Part shown: piece after piece, positions 1 through 12,284 of the stretch
Position numbering within the stretch: the stretch's first letter is position 1
Layout of the letters: each line of letters starts with the position of its first letter
Origin: Scylla paramamosain
Lineage: Eukaryota; Arthropoda; Malacostraca; Decapoda; Portunidae
Direction of reading: 5' to 3'
Length of the DNA: 64,000 nucleotides
Assembly: GCF_035594125.1 (NCBI RefSeq)
Contig: NC_087151.1
Coordinates: 22,773,069-22,837,068 of the forward strand
The notes under the pieces: generated by a model
Databases searched by the model: none
Told to the model about the DNA's origin: nothing
Seen by the model: the letters and a program-made list of their open reading frames with translations, nothing else
Translations under genes and position numbers: made by a program

Positions 1-2097
1 TTGAATCTTCTGAGTTTTCCACCATCTGGCTACAACTTCAGAGTCACTCTCAAACTAAATTCAGATGTGCTGTATAAATCTCACCTAACTCCTCTGACTA
101 CAAGAAATTCTTTGACTGCTTAACTTCCAAAGTGAACCATATTCAGACTGTCTTCCCTTTTGCAGAGATCTCCATTCTTGGAGACATCAGTGTTCACCAC
201 CAGCTTTGGCTTTCCTCTCCCTTCACTGACCATCCTGGTGAACTAGCCTTCAATTTGCTATCCTCCACGACCTACAGCAATTGGTGCAACACCCTCGTCG
301 TATTCCTGATCGTTTTGGAGATAAGCCTAACATTCTTGACCTTTTCCTCACCTCTAATCCTTCTCCATATGCTGTCACCCTCTCTTCTCCGTTGGGCTCC
401 TCCGATCACAATCTCATATCTGTATCTTGTCCTATCGCTCCAATCTCTCCTCAGGATCCCCCTAAGCGTAGGTGCCTCTGGAGTTTTACCTCTGTTAGTT
501 GGGGAACCTGAGGAGGTATTTTGCTGATTTTCCTTGGAATGACCACTGCTTCCGTGTCAGAGACCCATCTTTGTGTGCCGAACGCATAACAAAGGTGATA
601 GTGTCTGTCATGGAGGCATACTTTCCTCACTCTTTTTCTCGACCTAAACCTTCCAAACCTTGGTTTAACACAGCTTGTTCTCGTGCTATACATGATAGAT
701 AGGTGGCCCACAAAAGGTACTTAAGCCTTCCATCACCAGAATCTCATGCACTTTATATTTCTGCCCGGAACCATGCCAAGTCTGCTCTCCAACAACCTAA
801 AAATACTCCTTCATTAACAGAAAGTGTCAAAATCTTTCAAAATCTAACTCCCCTCGAGACTTCTGCCATCTAGCCCAAAATATCTCCAATAACTTTGCTT
901 CTTCTTCTTTCCCTCCTTTATTTCAACCGGATGGCACCACTGCTATTACATCTATCTCTAAAGCTGAACTCTTCGCTCAAACCTTTCCTAAAAACTATAC
1001 CTTGGACGATTCATGGCTAGTTCCTCCCTTTCCTCCATCCTCTGACTACTTCATGCTTCACATTGAAATTCTTCGCAATGATGTTTTCCATGCTGGCCTA
1101 AACCCTTAGAAGGCCTATGGACCTGATGGGGTCCCTCCTATTGTTCTCCGAAACTGTGTCAAACTCTATCAGCTCTGTCTGTCAACATCTACCTTTCCTT
1201 CTTGCTGGAAATTTGCCTACATTCAGCCTGTTATTAAAAAGGGTGACCGTTCTAATCCCTCAAACTGCCGTCCTATTCTTTTAATTCCCTGCCTATCTAA
1301 AGTTTTTGAACAGGAAGATTCTAAAACAACCTTCTATCTGATCGCCAGTATGGGTTCAGTCAAGGCCGCTCTACTGGTGATCTGGCTTTTTTTACTGAGT
1401 CTTGGTCATCCTCTTTTAGAGATTTTGGTGAAACTCTTGCTGTTGCCTTGGATATATGAAAAGCTTTTGATAGAATTTACCACAAAGCTTTTATTTCCAA
1501 ACTATCCTTCTACGGCTTCTATCCTTCTCTCTGTAATTTCATCTCAAGTTTCCTTTCTGACCGTTCTATTGCTGCTGTGGTAGACGGTGACTGTTCTTCA
1601 CCTAAATCTATTAACAGTGGTGTTCCTCAGGGTTCTGTCCTATCACCCACTCTCTCCTTATTATTCATCAATGACCTTCTAAACCAAACTTCTTGTCCTA
1701 TCCTCTCCTACGCTGATGATACCACCCTGCACTTTTCCACGTCTTTTCATAGACGTCCAACACTTCAGGACGTAAACGTTTCACGCAGGGAAGCCACAAA
1801 ACGCCTGGCTACTGATCTTTTTTTAAATTTCTGATTCGGGCAGAACAAACTTGGTATTGTTCAATGCCTCAAAAACTAAATTCCTCCAATCAACTCGACA
1901 CAACCTTTCAGACAACTATCCCATCTTCTTCAGTGACAATTAACTGTCCCCCCTTCTACACTGAACATTCTCGGTTTGTCCTTTACTTTTAATCTGAAGT
2001 GGAAACTTCACATCTCATATCTAGCTAAAACAGCTTCTATGAAGTTAGGTGTTCTGAGATGTCTCTGCCAGTTTTTTTTTTTTTTTCCCCTTCCAGC
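1..2097 (+). mobile_element. R1: non-LTR retrotransposon (EN-RT LINE), both ends missing
   Basis: This is a decayed copy of the window's main LINE family. It enters the window in the endonuclease domain and runs through the GD-type endonuclease segment (about 165-260) and the reverse transcriptase. RT landmarks are a GPDGVPP-like segment near 1,120, a GVPQGSVLSP motif near 1,620 and the catalytic YADD box near 1,710. Many frameshifts and stops break it, so no product is expected. The 3' end, with the C-terminal domain, 3' UTR and poly-A, is absent: at about 2,097 the element passes straight into satellite after CAGCTGCTAG. LINE insertions normally keep their 3' end, so this junction reflects a later rearrangement. 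The same junction occurs in R8 near 57,474, so R1 and R8 are copies by segmental duplication, not separate insertions. Confidence 0.9.
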
Positions 2098-3226
2098 TGC
2101 TAGGGTGCTTTCTAAGCATTTTAGCGTTTTGTTGCCTAAAACACTAAAAAGACACTTTTCTGGTAACGTTTCCTTTCCCCACATAAAGTGAAATCACTTT
2201 ATATGGGGTATATAGGTATTTTGGCGTTTTGGTACCTAACATTGTGAAAAATACCTAAAAACACGCTTTTGGTAATGTTGATCAGTTTCTACATATGGAT
2301 TGTTATTTACTCGTTTTAGGATATTAGTACCTGAGAAGGTCAAAAACAATAATACACGTTTCAGGTAATGTCGTTTTGTTTCACCATACAAACACACATT
2401 TTTGGTAATGTTATTCTGTTTCTCCACAATGGATATTTAGTATGTATTTTAGCGATCTGATACATAAGAAGCTCAAAACCACTCAAAAGGCACGCTTTTC
2501 GTGATGTGCGTTTGTATTCCAATATAGAGTGCTTTCCATGCATTATAGCATTTTGATGCCTAACGAGCTCATAAACACTCTAAAGAAATGTTTCTTGTAA
2601 TGTCATTTCATTTCCCAATACAGAGTGTTTTAAATGCATTTTGTCCCTTTGGTACCTAACAATGTGAAAAAGAATCTTTCAAAATAAGCGTTTTTGATAA
2701 TGTAGTTTTGTTTCACCATATAGGGTACTATTAACACATTTTAGAGTTTTGGTAGTTAAATAGCTCAAAAACACACGTTTCTCGTAATGCCCTTTTGTTT
2801 TTCTATAAGGAGTGTTTTGAATCCATTTTGTCGATTTGATACAAAACAACGTAAAGAATAAATAAATAAATAAATAAATAAAATATTTGTCAATGCTGTT
2901 CTTTTCTAGTAAATAGAATGTGCTATTCACGTGTTTTACCGTTTTGGTACCTAAGAAAATCAGAAACACTTGTAATACATGTTTCTTATAATATCGTATC
3001 GTTTCCCATACAGTGTATTTTTCATGCATTTTGCCGTTTTTGTTGTAGGTAAGAATCTCAAAAAGACGCTTTTGGTAATGTTATTCTGTTTTGCAATAAT
3101 TTATTTATTTTTTTTTTGGCATTCGATTTAGCGTTTAAGTATGCAAAAAGCTCATAAACACTGAAAGGGCACGTTTTTGGCAGTATTGTTTTGTATTCCA
3201 ATATAAAATAGATTCCATGCTTTTTT
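2098..3226 (+). repeat. HOR5 satellite array, T-rich strand
   Basis: This holds about twelve diverged monomers of about 95 bp. Each carries the recurring boxes GCATTTTAGCGTTTTGGTAC, CTCAAAAACACTC, ACGTTTTTGGTAATGT and CATATAGGGTG. Type-A monomers (CTAACAATGTGAAA) appear at about 2,236 and 2,655. A short inverted repeat at 2,177-2,208 (CACTTTATATGGGG arm) marks a small internal inversion. The array is paralogous to 57,475-58,590. No gene is visible; translations of it are satellite shadows. Confidence 0.9.
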
Positions 3227-3232
3227 AATAAC

Positions 3233-3307
<75 letters not shown>

Positions 3308-3318
3308 TATAATAATAA

Positions 3319-3378
<60 letters not shown>

Positions 3379-3550
3379 CAACAGCAATAATAATAATAAT
3401 AAAACAATAATAATAATATGAAAAAGAAGAAGAAGAAGAAGAAGAAGAAGAAGAAGAAGAAAAAGAAGAAGAAGAAGAAGAAGAAGAAGAAGAAGAAGAA
3501 GAAGAAGAAGAAGAAGAAAAAAAAGAAGAAAAATAAAGAAGAAAAGAAAA
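3227..3550. repeat. (TAA)n then (GAA)n compound microsatellite
   Basis: An imperfect TAA tract covers about 3,227-3,417 and is followed directly by a GAA tract to about 3,550. The same compound tract recurs at 13,881-14,103 and 58,591-58,846. It yields meaningless poly-Tyr, poly-Leu and poly-Lys reading frames. Confidence 0.97.
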
Positions 3551-3846
3551 GAAGAAAAAACTATATTAAGAATAGTACCAATCATAATCATTATAAGATG
3601 TGGATGAAGAATAATAAAAATAATAATAGCCATGTTCTCTCTTTTTCACTGGAAGGAATTCAAACTACCTGAATTTCCATTTACTGTTAATGGAATAACA
3701 TAATTACAATTACTATGTATGTATTTTCCTTACACAAGTCATCTCTACTTGCTGGAATAATAAATAATAAATAAATAAATAAAGTAAATAAATAAAGCTC
3801 TAGTAAGTAAGTCAAATGCGGAAAACACTTTCATGCCTACCTAATT
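3551..3846. repeat. Duplicated low-copy block, copy L1
   Basis: This AT-rich block of about 290 bp follows the GAA tract, contains a TAAA-rich stretch near 3,760-3,795 and ends at CATGCCTACCTAATT. It occurs three times in the window (here, 14,104-14,394 and 58,847-59,182). Here it is followed by HOR5 satellite; the other two are followed by (TC)n. It is the crossover point of the segmental duplication. No coding signal is seen. Confidence 0.9.
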
Positions 3847-5488
3847 ATCTCAATGAAGAGGGTTTTACATCCGTTTTAGCGTTTTGGTAGGTAAGTACCT
3901 CAAAAACATTGAAAAGGAACGTTTTTCATAATGTTTTGTTTTCCAATATAACGTGCTTTCCATACTTTTTCGCGTTTTGTTGTCTAACATGAACAAAAAT
4001 AATTATAAGATACGTTTCTTGTAATGTCGTTTTATTTCAACATAGAGGGTGTTATGCTTGCATTTTGGCGTTTTTTTTTTTCTAGCTATGTGAAAAACAC
4101 TAGAAATACATATTTTTTTGTAATGTTCTTCTGTTTCTCCACATAGCGCTATTTACACGTTTTAGCGTTTTGGTGCCTAAGAAGCTCAAAAACACTCAAA
4201 ATACACGTCATTCGAAGTGTTCTTTTGTAGCGGTTTCGTACGTAAAAAGCTCATAAACACTGAAAATACACGTTATTGGTAAAGTTATTGTGTCCCTCTA
4301 TAAAGGGTGTTTTGCAAAGCATCCTATAAGGGCTAAGGATACAAGATATAAAAAAAAAAAAAAAAACGTATCTTTTGAGTGTTTATGAGCGTTTTCAAAT
4401 GCTGAAATGCTGAAAAAACACCCAATATAGGGGGAAAAAAAACAAGAAAGTGTCTTTACCAAAATGCTAAAATGCGTGTAAAACGCCCTTTATGAAAAAA
4501 AAATAAATATTATTTCTGTTGAGATTGTTACATAGATAAACGCCAAAGTGCATAGAAAGTACCTTAGATAGGGCAACGAAAACATATCACGAGAAACGTG
4601 TATTAAAAGTTTTCTAGAGCTTCTTAGGTATCAAAAGGCTAAGACACATGAACAACACTCTATAAAAGGAAACAGAACATGACCAAAAAACGTGTTCTTT
4701 GCATGCATTTTGGCATTTTGGTATCTAACAAAGTGAAATACACTTAAATTACACGGTTCTGGTAATGTTCTGTTTTCCTTTTATTATTTTTTTTTTACAT
4801 ATAGAGTATTACTCATGCGTTTTCGTGTTTTAGTACCTAAAAAGCTCAAAAACACTCATAATGGACGTTTCTTGTAATGTCTTTTCGGTTCCTCATATAG
4901 AAGTACGTTTTTGACGTTTTTGTACATAACAAGCTAAAAAAAAAAAACATACAAAATACCTGTTTTTTTTAATGTTATTGTCTTACTCTATATAGAGTGA
5001 TCTGCATGCGTTTTAGTGGTACGTAAGTAGTTCAAAAACACTGAAAATACACTATTTTGGTAATAATCTTTTTCTTTCCATATAGGGTGTTTTAGATGTT
5101 TTTTTTTAGCGTTTTGGTGCCTTACACGCTTACACTCAAAAGACTCGTTTCTTGAAATCTAGTTTCCTTTCCCCATAGAGGGTGCTTTGCATGCATTTTT
5201 TGCTTTTTAGTACCTAACAATGTTAAATACACTCAAAATACACGTGTTTGGTAAAGTGGTTCTGTTTCTCAATATAACATACTATTCGTGCCTTTTAGCG
5301 TTTTGTTACCTAAGAAGCTGAAAAACTCTCATAGGAGTAATACGTGTTTCTTGTAATGTCTTTTTGTTTCCACATGTGGTACTTTCCATGCATTTTAGCG
5401 TTTCATAAAGTGTGTTTTGTATGCCATTTACGTTTTGGTACATAAGAACTTCAAAAACTGAAACAAAAAAAAAAAAAATTTCGGAAAC
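3847..5488 (+). repeat. HOR5 satellite array with an internal inversion
   Basis: About seventeen monomers of 95 bp. Type-A markers at about 4,724 and 5,213 are 490 bp apart, one HOR5 unit. From about 4,350 to 4,690 the monomers read in the opposite sense (GAGTGTTTATGAGCG, CCAAAATGCTAAAATGCGTG), so a piece of three to four monomers is flipped. An A-run near 4,351-4,366 marks the left breakpoint. No gene is seen. Confidence 0.88.
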
Positions 5489-5685
5489 TTTTTTTTTTTT
5501 TTTTAAGTAGGAAGGACACTGGCCAAGGGCAACAAAAATCCAATAAAAAAAATGCCCACTGAAATGCCAGTCCCATAAAAGGGTCAAAGCAGCGGTCAAA
5601 AATTGATGAATAAGTGTCTTGAAACCTCCCTTTTGAACGAATTCAAGTCATAGGAAGGTGGAAATACAGAAGCAGGCAGGGAGTT

Positions 5686-6018
5686 TCAGAGTTTACCAGA
5701 GAAAGGGATGAATGATTGAGAATACTGGTTAACTCTTGCGTTAGAGAGGTGAACAGAATAGGGGTGAGAGAAAGAAGAAAGTCTTGTGCAGCGAGGCCGC
5801 GGAAGGAGGGGAGGCATGCAGTTAGCAAGATCAGAAGAACAGTTACCATGAAAATAGCGGTAGAAGACAGCTAGAGATGCAACATTGCGGCGGTGAGAGA
5901 GAGGCTGAAGACAGTCAGTTAGAGGAGAGGAGTTGATGAGACGAAAAGCTTTTGATTCCACCCTGTCTAGAAGAGCAGTATGAGTGGAACCCCCCCAGAC
6001 ATGTGAAGCATACTCCAT
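5686..6018 (-). pseudogene. R2 post-RT C-terminal domain fragment
   Basis: This frame encodes the conserved post-RT region: [20 protein letters not shown] at the start, PLSHRRNVASLAVFYRYFHG near residue 40 and NARVNQYSQSFIPFSGKL at the end. The same domain recurs at 47,596, 53,453, 29,138 and, antisense, at 33,632-34,021. It is a family hallmark, with no known separate enzymatic role that I can assign. Confidence 0.8.
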
Positions 6019-6635
6019 ACATGGATGGATAAGGCCCTTGTACAGAGTTAGTAGCTGGGGGGGGTGAGAAAAACTGGCGGAGACGTCTCAGAGCACCTAA
6101 CTTCATAGAAGCTGTTTTAGCTAGAGATGAGATGTGAAGTTTCCAGTTCAGATTATAATTAAGGGACAGACCGAGGATGTTCAGTGTAGAAGACGGGGAC
6201 AGTTGAGTGTCATTGAAGAAGAGGGGATAGTTGTCTGGAAGGTTGTGTCGAATTGATAGATGGAGGAATTGAGTTATTGAGGCATTGAAAAATACCAAGT
6301 TTTCTCTGCCCCAATCAGAAATTCTTGAAAAATCAGAAGCCAGGCGTTCTGTGGCTTCCCTGCATGATATGTTTACCTCCTGAAGGGTTGGACGTCTATG
6401 AAAAGACGTGGAAAAGTGCAGGGAGGTATCATCAGCGTAAGAGTGGATAGGACAAGAAGTTTGGTTTAGAAGATCATTAATGAATAATAAGAAGAAAGTG
6501 GGTGACAGGACAGAACCCTGAGGATCACCACTGTTAATAGATCTAGGAAAAAGAACAGTGACCGTCTACCACAGCAGCAATAGAACGGTCAGAAAGGATA
6601 CTTGAGATGAAGTTACAGAGAGAAGGATAGAAACG

Positions 6636-7205
6636 TTAGGAGGGTAGTTTGGAAATCAAAGCTTTGTGCCAGACTCTATCAAAAGCTTTTGATATGTCCA
6701 AGGCAACAGCAAAAGTTTCACCAAAATCTCTAAAAGAGGATGACAAAGACTCAGTAAGGAAAGCCAGAAGATTACCAGTAGAGCGCCCTTGACGGAACCC
6801 ATACTGGCAATCAGATAGAAGGTTGTGAAGTGATAGATGTTTAAGAATCTTTCTGTTGAGGATAGATTCAAAAACTTTAGATAGGGAGGAAATTAAAGCA
6901 ATAGGACGGTAGTTTGAAGGATTAGAACGGTCACCCTTTTTAGGAACAGGTTGAATGTAGGCAAACTTCCAGCAAGAAGGAAAGGTAGATGTTGACAGAC
7001 AGAGCTGAAAGAGTTTGACTAGGCAAGGTGCAAGCGCGGAGGCACAGTTTCGGAGAACAATAGGAGGGACCCCATCATGTCCATAAGCCTTCCGAGGGTT
7101 TAGGCCAGCAAGGGCATGGAAAACATCATTGCAAAGAATTTTAATAGGTGTCATGAAGTAGTCACAAAGTGGAGGAGAGGGAGGAAAAAGCCCAGAATCG
7201 TCCAA
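6636..7205 (-). pseudogene. R2 reverse transcriptase fragment
   Basis: This 189-codon frame covers RT fingers and palm: DGVPPIVLRNC near residue 43, QPVPKKGDRSNPSNYRPIAL near 85, YGFRQGRSTG near 136, and motif A LDISKAFDRVWH near 169. It ends before motif B. YADD survives downstream in another frame near 6,435, so a frameshift splits the palm. Among the copies here it is one of the best-preserved RT segments. Confidence 0.85.
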
Positions 7206-7918
7206 GGTAGAGTTTTTAGCAAAGGTTTGAGCAAAGAGCTCAGCTTTAGAAATAGATGTGATAGCAGTGGTGCCATCTGGTTGAAATACAGTAGGTCATG
7301 GAGGATAGCAAAGTTGTAGGCTAGTTCACCAGGATGGTCAGTGAAGGGAGAGGAAAGCCAAAGCTGGTGGTGAACATTGAAGTCTCCAAGAATGGATATC
7401 TCTGCAAGAGAGAAAAGGGTCAGAATGTGCTCCACTTTGGAAGTTAAGTAGTCAAAGAATTTCTTATAGTCAGAGGAGTTAGGTGAGAGATATACAGCAC
7501 GGATAAATTTAGTATGAGAGTGACTCTGTAGTCGTAGCCAGATGGTGAAAAACTCGGAAGATTCAAGAGCGTGGGCACGAGAGCAGGCTAAGTCATTGTG
7601 CACATAAACGCAGCATCCAGCTTTGGATAGAAAATGAGGATAGAGAAAGTAGGAGGGAACAGAAAAGAGGCTACTGTCAGTTGCCTCAGACACCTGAGTT
7701 TCAGTGAGGGAAAGAAGATGAGGTTTAGAAGAGGAGAGGTGGTGTTCTACAGATTGAAAATTAGATCTTAGACCGCGAATGTTGCAGAAGTTAATGAAGA
7801 AAAAGTTGAGGGGGGTGTCAAGACACTTAGGGTCGTCGACAGAAAGGCAGTCCGACCTAGGGACATTTATGGTCCCCTCCCCAGATGGGGACTCCGAGGC
7901 TGGTGTAGGAGTCGCCAT
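7151..7918 (-). pseudogene. R2 endonuclease-domain ORF (APE-type), fused out of frame
   Basis: This open frame starts at ATG 7,918 (MATPTPASES) and keeps the amino half of the LINE polyprotein. The AP-endonuclease signature is readable: FCNIRGLRSN near residue 46, the LTET acidic segment near residue 92, then SPNSSDYK and ILGDFNVHHQLW near residue 200. The enzyme would nick target DNA to prime reverse transcription. After residue 230 the frame crosses the internal deletion and continues as nonsense. The catalytic C-terminal part of the endonuclease is therefore lost and the product cannot be functional. The start is supported by R4, where the equivalent ATG lies at 45,087. Confidence 0.8.
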
Positions 7919-8161
7919 GTTGATTTTAAAATTTTTGAGTGAAGGGTGTGTGTGTTATTTGGTGCTTGTAGTTTTGTGTGGAGGAAGAGAGTTGTCTTTA
8001 GAGGGCAGGTTGTGACTGCTCCCTTGTGTTGTGAGACACAAAGGGAAACGTTCAGTGAGGTCACAGCTGGGTTTAAAGATAAGTTCACAGCACCACCAGA
8101 ACAGTGCTTTAGACCTCACTGGGAGTAATTATCGTTTCGGCAGGTGTCTACTGCCCCCTCC
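7919..8161 (-). other. R2 5' untranslated region of the LINE
   Basis: About 240 bp upstream of the EN-RT start is shared with R4 (44,844-45,086). It contains a conserved imperfect hairpin (ACACAAGGG arm, six-base loop) and ends with the same 5' tip, GGAGGNGGCAG. No ORF1/gag precedes the EN-RT frame in either copy. LINE 5' UTRs usually carry the internal promoter; that role is inferred here. Confidence 0.7.
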
Positions 8162-11100
8162 TATACCCATAAAGGATGAATTCCATGCTTTAAACCTTTT
8201 TTTTTGCCTAAGACTGAAAAACACTCAAAAGACTTCTTTTTTGCTATGTTGCATCGTTTTCCCATAGAGGGGGTTTTACATGCATTTTGGTGTTTTTGTG
8301 CCTAATAATGTGAAAAACATTTAAAATTCATGTTTTTGGTGATGCTCTGTTTCTCAATATAGAGAGCTATTCATACGTTTTAGCGTTTTGATTCCTAAGT
8401 TCAAAAACACTTACAGTACATGTTTCTTGTAATGTCTTTTTGTTTCTCCATACAGGGTACCTTCCATGCATTTCGACGTTTTTCTACATACGAAAATCCG
8501 AAACACTCAAAATATTTGTTTTGAGTAATGTTTTTTTAGTTTTTCCATAAAAGGTGTTTTGCATGCATTTTAGTGTTCTGGTACATAAACAGCTCAAAAA
8601 CACTGAAAAGGGACGTTTTTGGTAATGTTTTTTTTGTTTTCCCACATAGGATGCTTTTCATGCTTTTTAGTGTTTTGGTGCCTAGTACGCTCATAAACAC
8701 TCCTCTGCACACATAAGGTGTTTTGGCATCTATCATTGCGAATTCACACAAAATTCAAGTTTCTGGTAATGTTTTTTTTTTTTTTCATATAGAGAGCTAT
8801 TCATGAGTTTTAGGGGTTTGGTAATAAAAAAGCTCGAAAACTCTTATAATATACTTTTCTTGTAATGTGTTTTCGTTTACTCATATAGGGTATTTTGCAT
8901 GCATTTTCGCGTTATTTTCTTTTTTTTTTTTGCGTTTTGGTGCCTAACATGCATAAAAACACGCAAAAGATATGTTTCTTGGAATATCGTTTCGTTTCCT
9001 CCTTTAAGTAGCTTCCATACATTTTTCTACGTAACATGCTCAAAAACACTAGAAATACACGTTTTTGTAAAGTTATGCTGTTTCTTCATGATTTTTTTTA
9101 CATGGTTTACAGCGTTTTGGTACATATCTAGTTTAAAAACATTAAAAAGAGACGTTTTCGGTAATATTGTTTTCTTTTAACATATATGATGCTTTCCATG
9201 ATTTTTTTTTAATCTTTTTGGTGCCTAGAACGCTCATAAAACCCTCTAAAGACACGTTTCTGAAAATCTCGTTTCCTTTTCCCATACAGGATCCTTTGTA
9301 TGCATTTTAGGGTCTTGATACCCGTGAAATATACTCAAAATGCACGTATTTGGTCATGGTATTGTGTTTCTTCAGATAGAATGCTATCGGTTTCATTGTT
9401 TGGATACCTATGTAGCTCAAAAACACCCATAATAAACGTTTCTCGTAATGTCTTTTCGTTTCCTCTTACAAGGTATTTTGGATGCATTTTGGAGTTTTTG
9501 TACGTAACAAGCTGAAACACACGCAAAAATACTTGTTTTTGGTGTTGTTACTCCGTTTCTCCTTAAAGTGTGTTTTTGCATTCAAAAGACACTTTTTTGT
9601 AAAGTTGTTTGTTACTTCATTTCGTCGGCTTTGCAAACATTTTGGCGTTTTGGTACCTAATAATGGGAAAACACTCAAAATACACGTTTTTGGTAATGTT
9701 ATTGTTTCTCGAATAAAGTGCTATTCAAGCGTTTTACCATTTTGATAACTAAGAAGCTCAAAACTCTCAGAATACACGTTTCTTGTTCTCGTTTCACCAT
9801 ATAGAGTGGTTTTCATGCATTTTGTAATTTTTGGACGTAGCAAGCTCAAAAACATTGAAAATATATGTATTTGGTAAAGTTATAATGTTTCTTCATAAAA
9901 AGTTTTGCATGCTTTTCAGCGTTTTGGTACATAAGTAGGTTAGAATATTGTTTTGTTTTCCCATATGGGGTGTTTTTCATTTATTTATTTATTTGTTTAT
10001 TTATTTTTACATCGTTTAGATGCCTAACACGATTATTAAAACTCAAAATACACGTTTCTGGAAATTCCGTTCCCTTTCCTCATATGGGGTGCTTTGCATG
10101 TATTTTAGTTTTTGTTACTTGACAATGTGAAATACACTCAAAGTTTACGTTTTTTGGTAATGCTTTTTTGTTTCTCTATATAGAGATTCATGCGTTTTAG
10201 CGTTTTAGTAACTAAGATCAATAAAACGTTTTTTTGTAATGTTATTCTGCTTCTCCAAAGAGAGTTTTGATCGTTATCGTTTTGGTACCTACAAAGCTCA
10301 AAAACAATTATAATACATATTTCAACTAATGTCTTTTCGTTTCCCCATAGTTGGTAATTTCCGTGCATTTTGTCTTTTTTTTATTTTTTTTACGTAACGA
10401 GCACAAAAACATTCGAAACCTTGTTTTTCGTTATTTTATTCCATTTTTGCATTAAGGGTGTTTTGCACGCGTTTTTACGTTTTTCCGTAAGTAGCTCAAA
10501 AACATTAAAAAAACGAAACAATTTTGAAAAATGTTTTCTTTTTTCATGCACATTGCTTTCCATGCTTTTCAGTGTTTTGGTGCCAGCACGCTCATAAACA
10601 CACAAAAGAAGTTTTATTTTTTTGTAAACCTCGTTTCCTTACTCCATATAGGGTGCTTTTCACTGATTTTGGTTTTTTGTTTCCTAACAATGTGAGATAC
10701 ACTAAAAAAACACACGTTTTTTGTAATGTTATTCTGATTCTCCATACAGAGTTTTCGAGTTTTAGTTTCAAAAAAGCTTAAAACGTCTCAAAATGTTTAT
10801 TTTTTGTAATTTATTGTGTTTCTCCATAAAAGTTTTTTTTTTTTGCCTGTGTTTTAGTGTTTTGGTACGTAAGTAGCTGAAAAATACTAAAAAGACACGT
10901 TTTTAGTAATATTGTTTTCTTTTCCCATATAGGATGGTTTTGGTGCTTTTTAGCGTTTTTGCTGCCCAACACACTCACAATCACTCAAAAAACACGTTTC
11001 TGGAAATATATATATATTTTTTCCCATATAGGTTGTTTTTCATGCATTTTTGCGTTATATTACCAAACAATATGAAACAATTTCAAAGTACACATTATTG

Positions 11101-11786
11101 GTGATGTTTTTTTGCTCCATATAAGAGTGCTATTTATAAGTTTTGGGGTTTCGGTTCCTAAGAAATCCAAAAATACTCATAATACATGTTTCTTGTAATG
11201 TTTTCTCATTTCCCCATTCAGGGTACTTTGCAAGCAATTTGGCGTTCTTGTACGTAGAAAGCTCAAAAACACTAAATATGCTTGTTTTTGGTAATGTTAT
11301 TCTATTTTCTCTACAAAGGGTGTTTTGCATCAGTTTTAGCGTTTTGGTAAGTAATAAGTTCAAAAACACTCAAAAGACACTTTTCTCGTAATGTTTTGTA
11401 TTACCACATGCGGCGATTTCCATGTTTTTTTTTTTTTTTTTTAGGGTTTTGATGGCTACAACGCTGTAAAACAGTCAGAAGACACATTTCTAGTAATGTT
11501 ATTTCCTTTATCCATATAGGGAACTTTGCATGCTTTTTTGTGTATTGATACATAAAAATGTGAAAAACACTCAAAATACACGTTTTTGTTAATGTTCTTC
11601 TGTTTCTCGATATGAAGTATATTAATATGTTTTAGCAATATAGCACCTAAGGAACTAAAAAAAAAAAAATCATAATACACGTTTCTAGTGTTTTTTTTTT
11701 TCGTTTTCCCATATAGAGTTACTTGCATCCATTTTGGCGTTTTTGTAGTAACTAGCTCAAAAATACTCAAAATACACGCTTCTTCT

Positions 11787-12260
11787 GAAGTTATACTGTT
11801 TCTCCATAGAGTTTTTTTTTTTTATTTTGTTTACATTTTTTAAAACACTAAAAGGAGACGTTTTTTTGTAATACTGTTTTGTTTTCTCAAAGAGTGTACT
11901 CTCCATGCTTTTTATCGTGTTGTTGCCTAGCTCGCTCTTAAACACGTAAAAGACACGTTTGTGGTAATGTCTTTTCGTTTCCCCATATAGAAGGGTTTAC
12001 AACCATTTTGGCGTTTTGATTGTGAAGTTATGCTGTTTCTCCATCGAGATTTTTTTTTTTTGCATACATTTTTGAAAACACTAAAAGGAGACATATTTGG
12101 TAATCTTTTTTTTTTTTTTTTCCAAAGAGTGTACCCTCCATGCTTTTTATCGTGTTGCCTAGCTCACTCTTAAACACGTAAAAGACACGTTTGTGGTAAT
12201 GTCTTTTTGTTTCCCCATATAGGAGGCCTTACTAGCATTTTGGCGTTTTGATACCACTAA
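11787..12260 (+). repeat. 237-bp tandem duplication inside HOR5
   Basis: The segment starting at 11,787 (GAAGTTATACTG) is repeated from 12,024 (GAAGTTATGCTG). Both contain the unusual text GAGTGTAC..TCCATGCTTTTTATCGTGTTG and AACACGTAAAAGACACGTTTGTGG. The period of about 237 bp is 2.5 monomers, so the duplication is out of monomer register. Confidence 0.85.
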
Positions 12261-12261
12261 A

Positions 12262-12284
12262 ACACACACACACACACACACACA
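12262..12284. repeat. (CA)n microsatellite in satellite
   Basis: A short CA run grew from the ACAC part of a monomer (AACACTCA region). A similar event occurs at 26,456-26,494. Confidence 0.95.

Larger units (their letters stand above)
5489..8161 (-). mobile_element. R2: LINE copy with both termini and an internal deletion
   Basis: An antisense copy of the LINE. Its 3' poly-A appears as a T-run at about 5,489-5,504, and its 5' end GGAGGGGGCAG reads leftward from 8,161, matching the 5' end of R4. It therefore keeps the 5' UTR, endonuclease, RT, C-terminal domain and 3' UTR. About 0.55-0.65 kb joining endonuclease and RT is missing at about 7,288, where text equivalent to R1 position 270 joins text equivalent to about 915. 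RT motifs remain: LDISKAFDRVWH near 6,690 and YADD near 6,435. Frameshifts separate the domains, so it is inactive. It is inserted in HOR5 satellite. Confidence 0.92.

Noticed and set aside
3307..3633. Poly-Leu, poly-Lys and poly-Asn frames at 3.3, 14.0 and 58.7 kb
   Set aside because: They are translations of TAA and GAA microsatellites.
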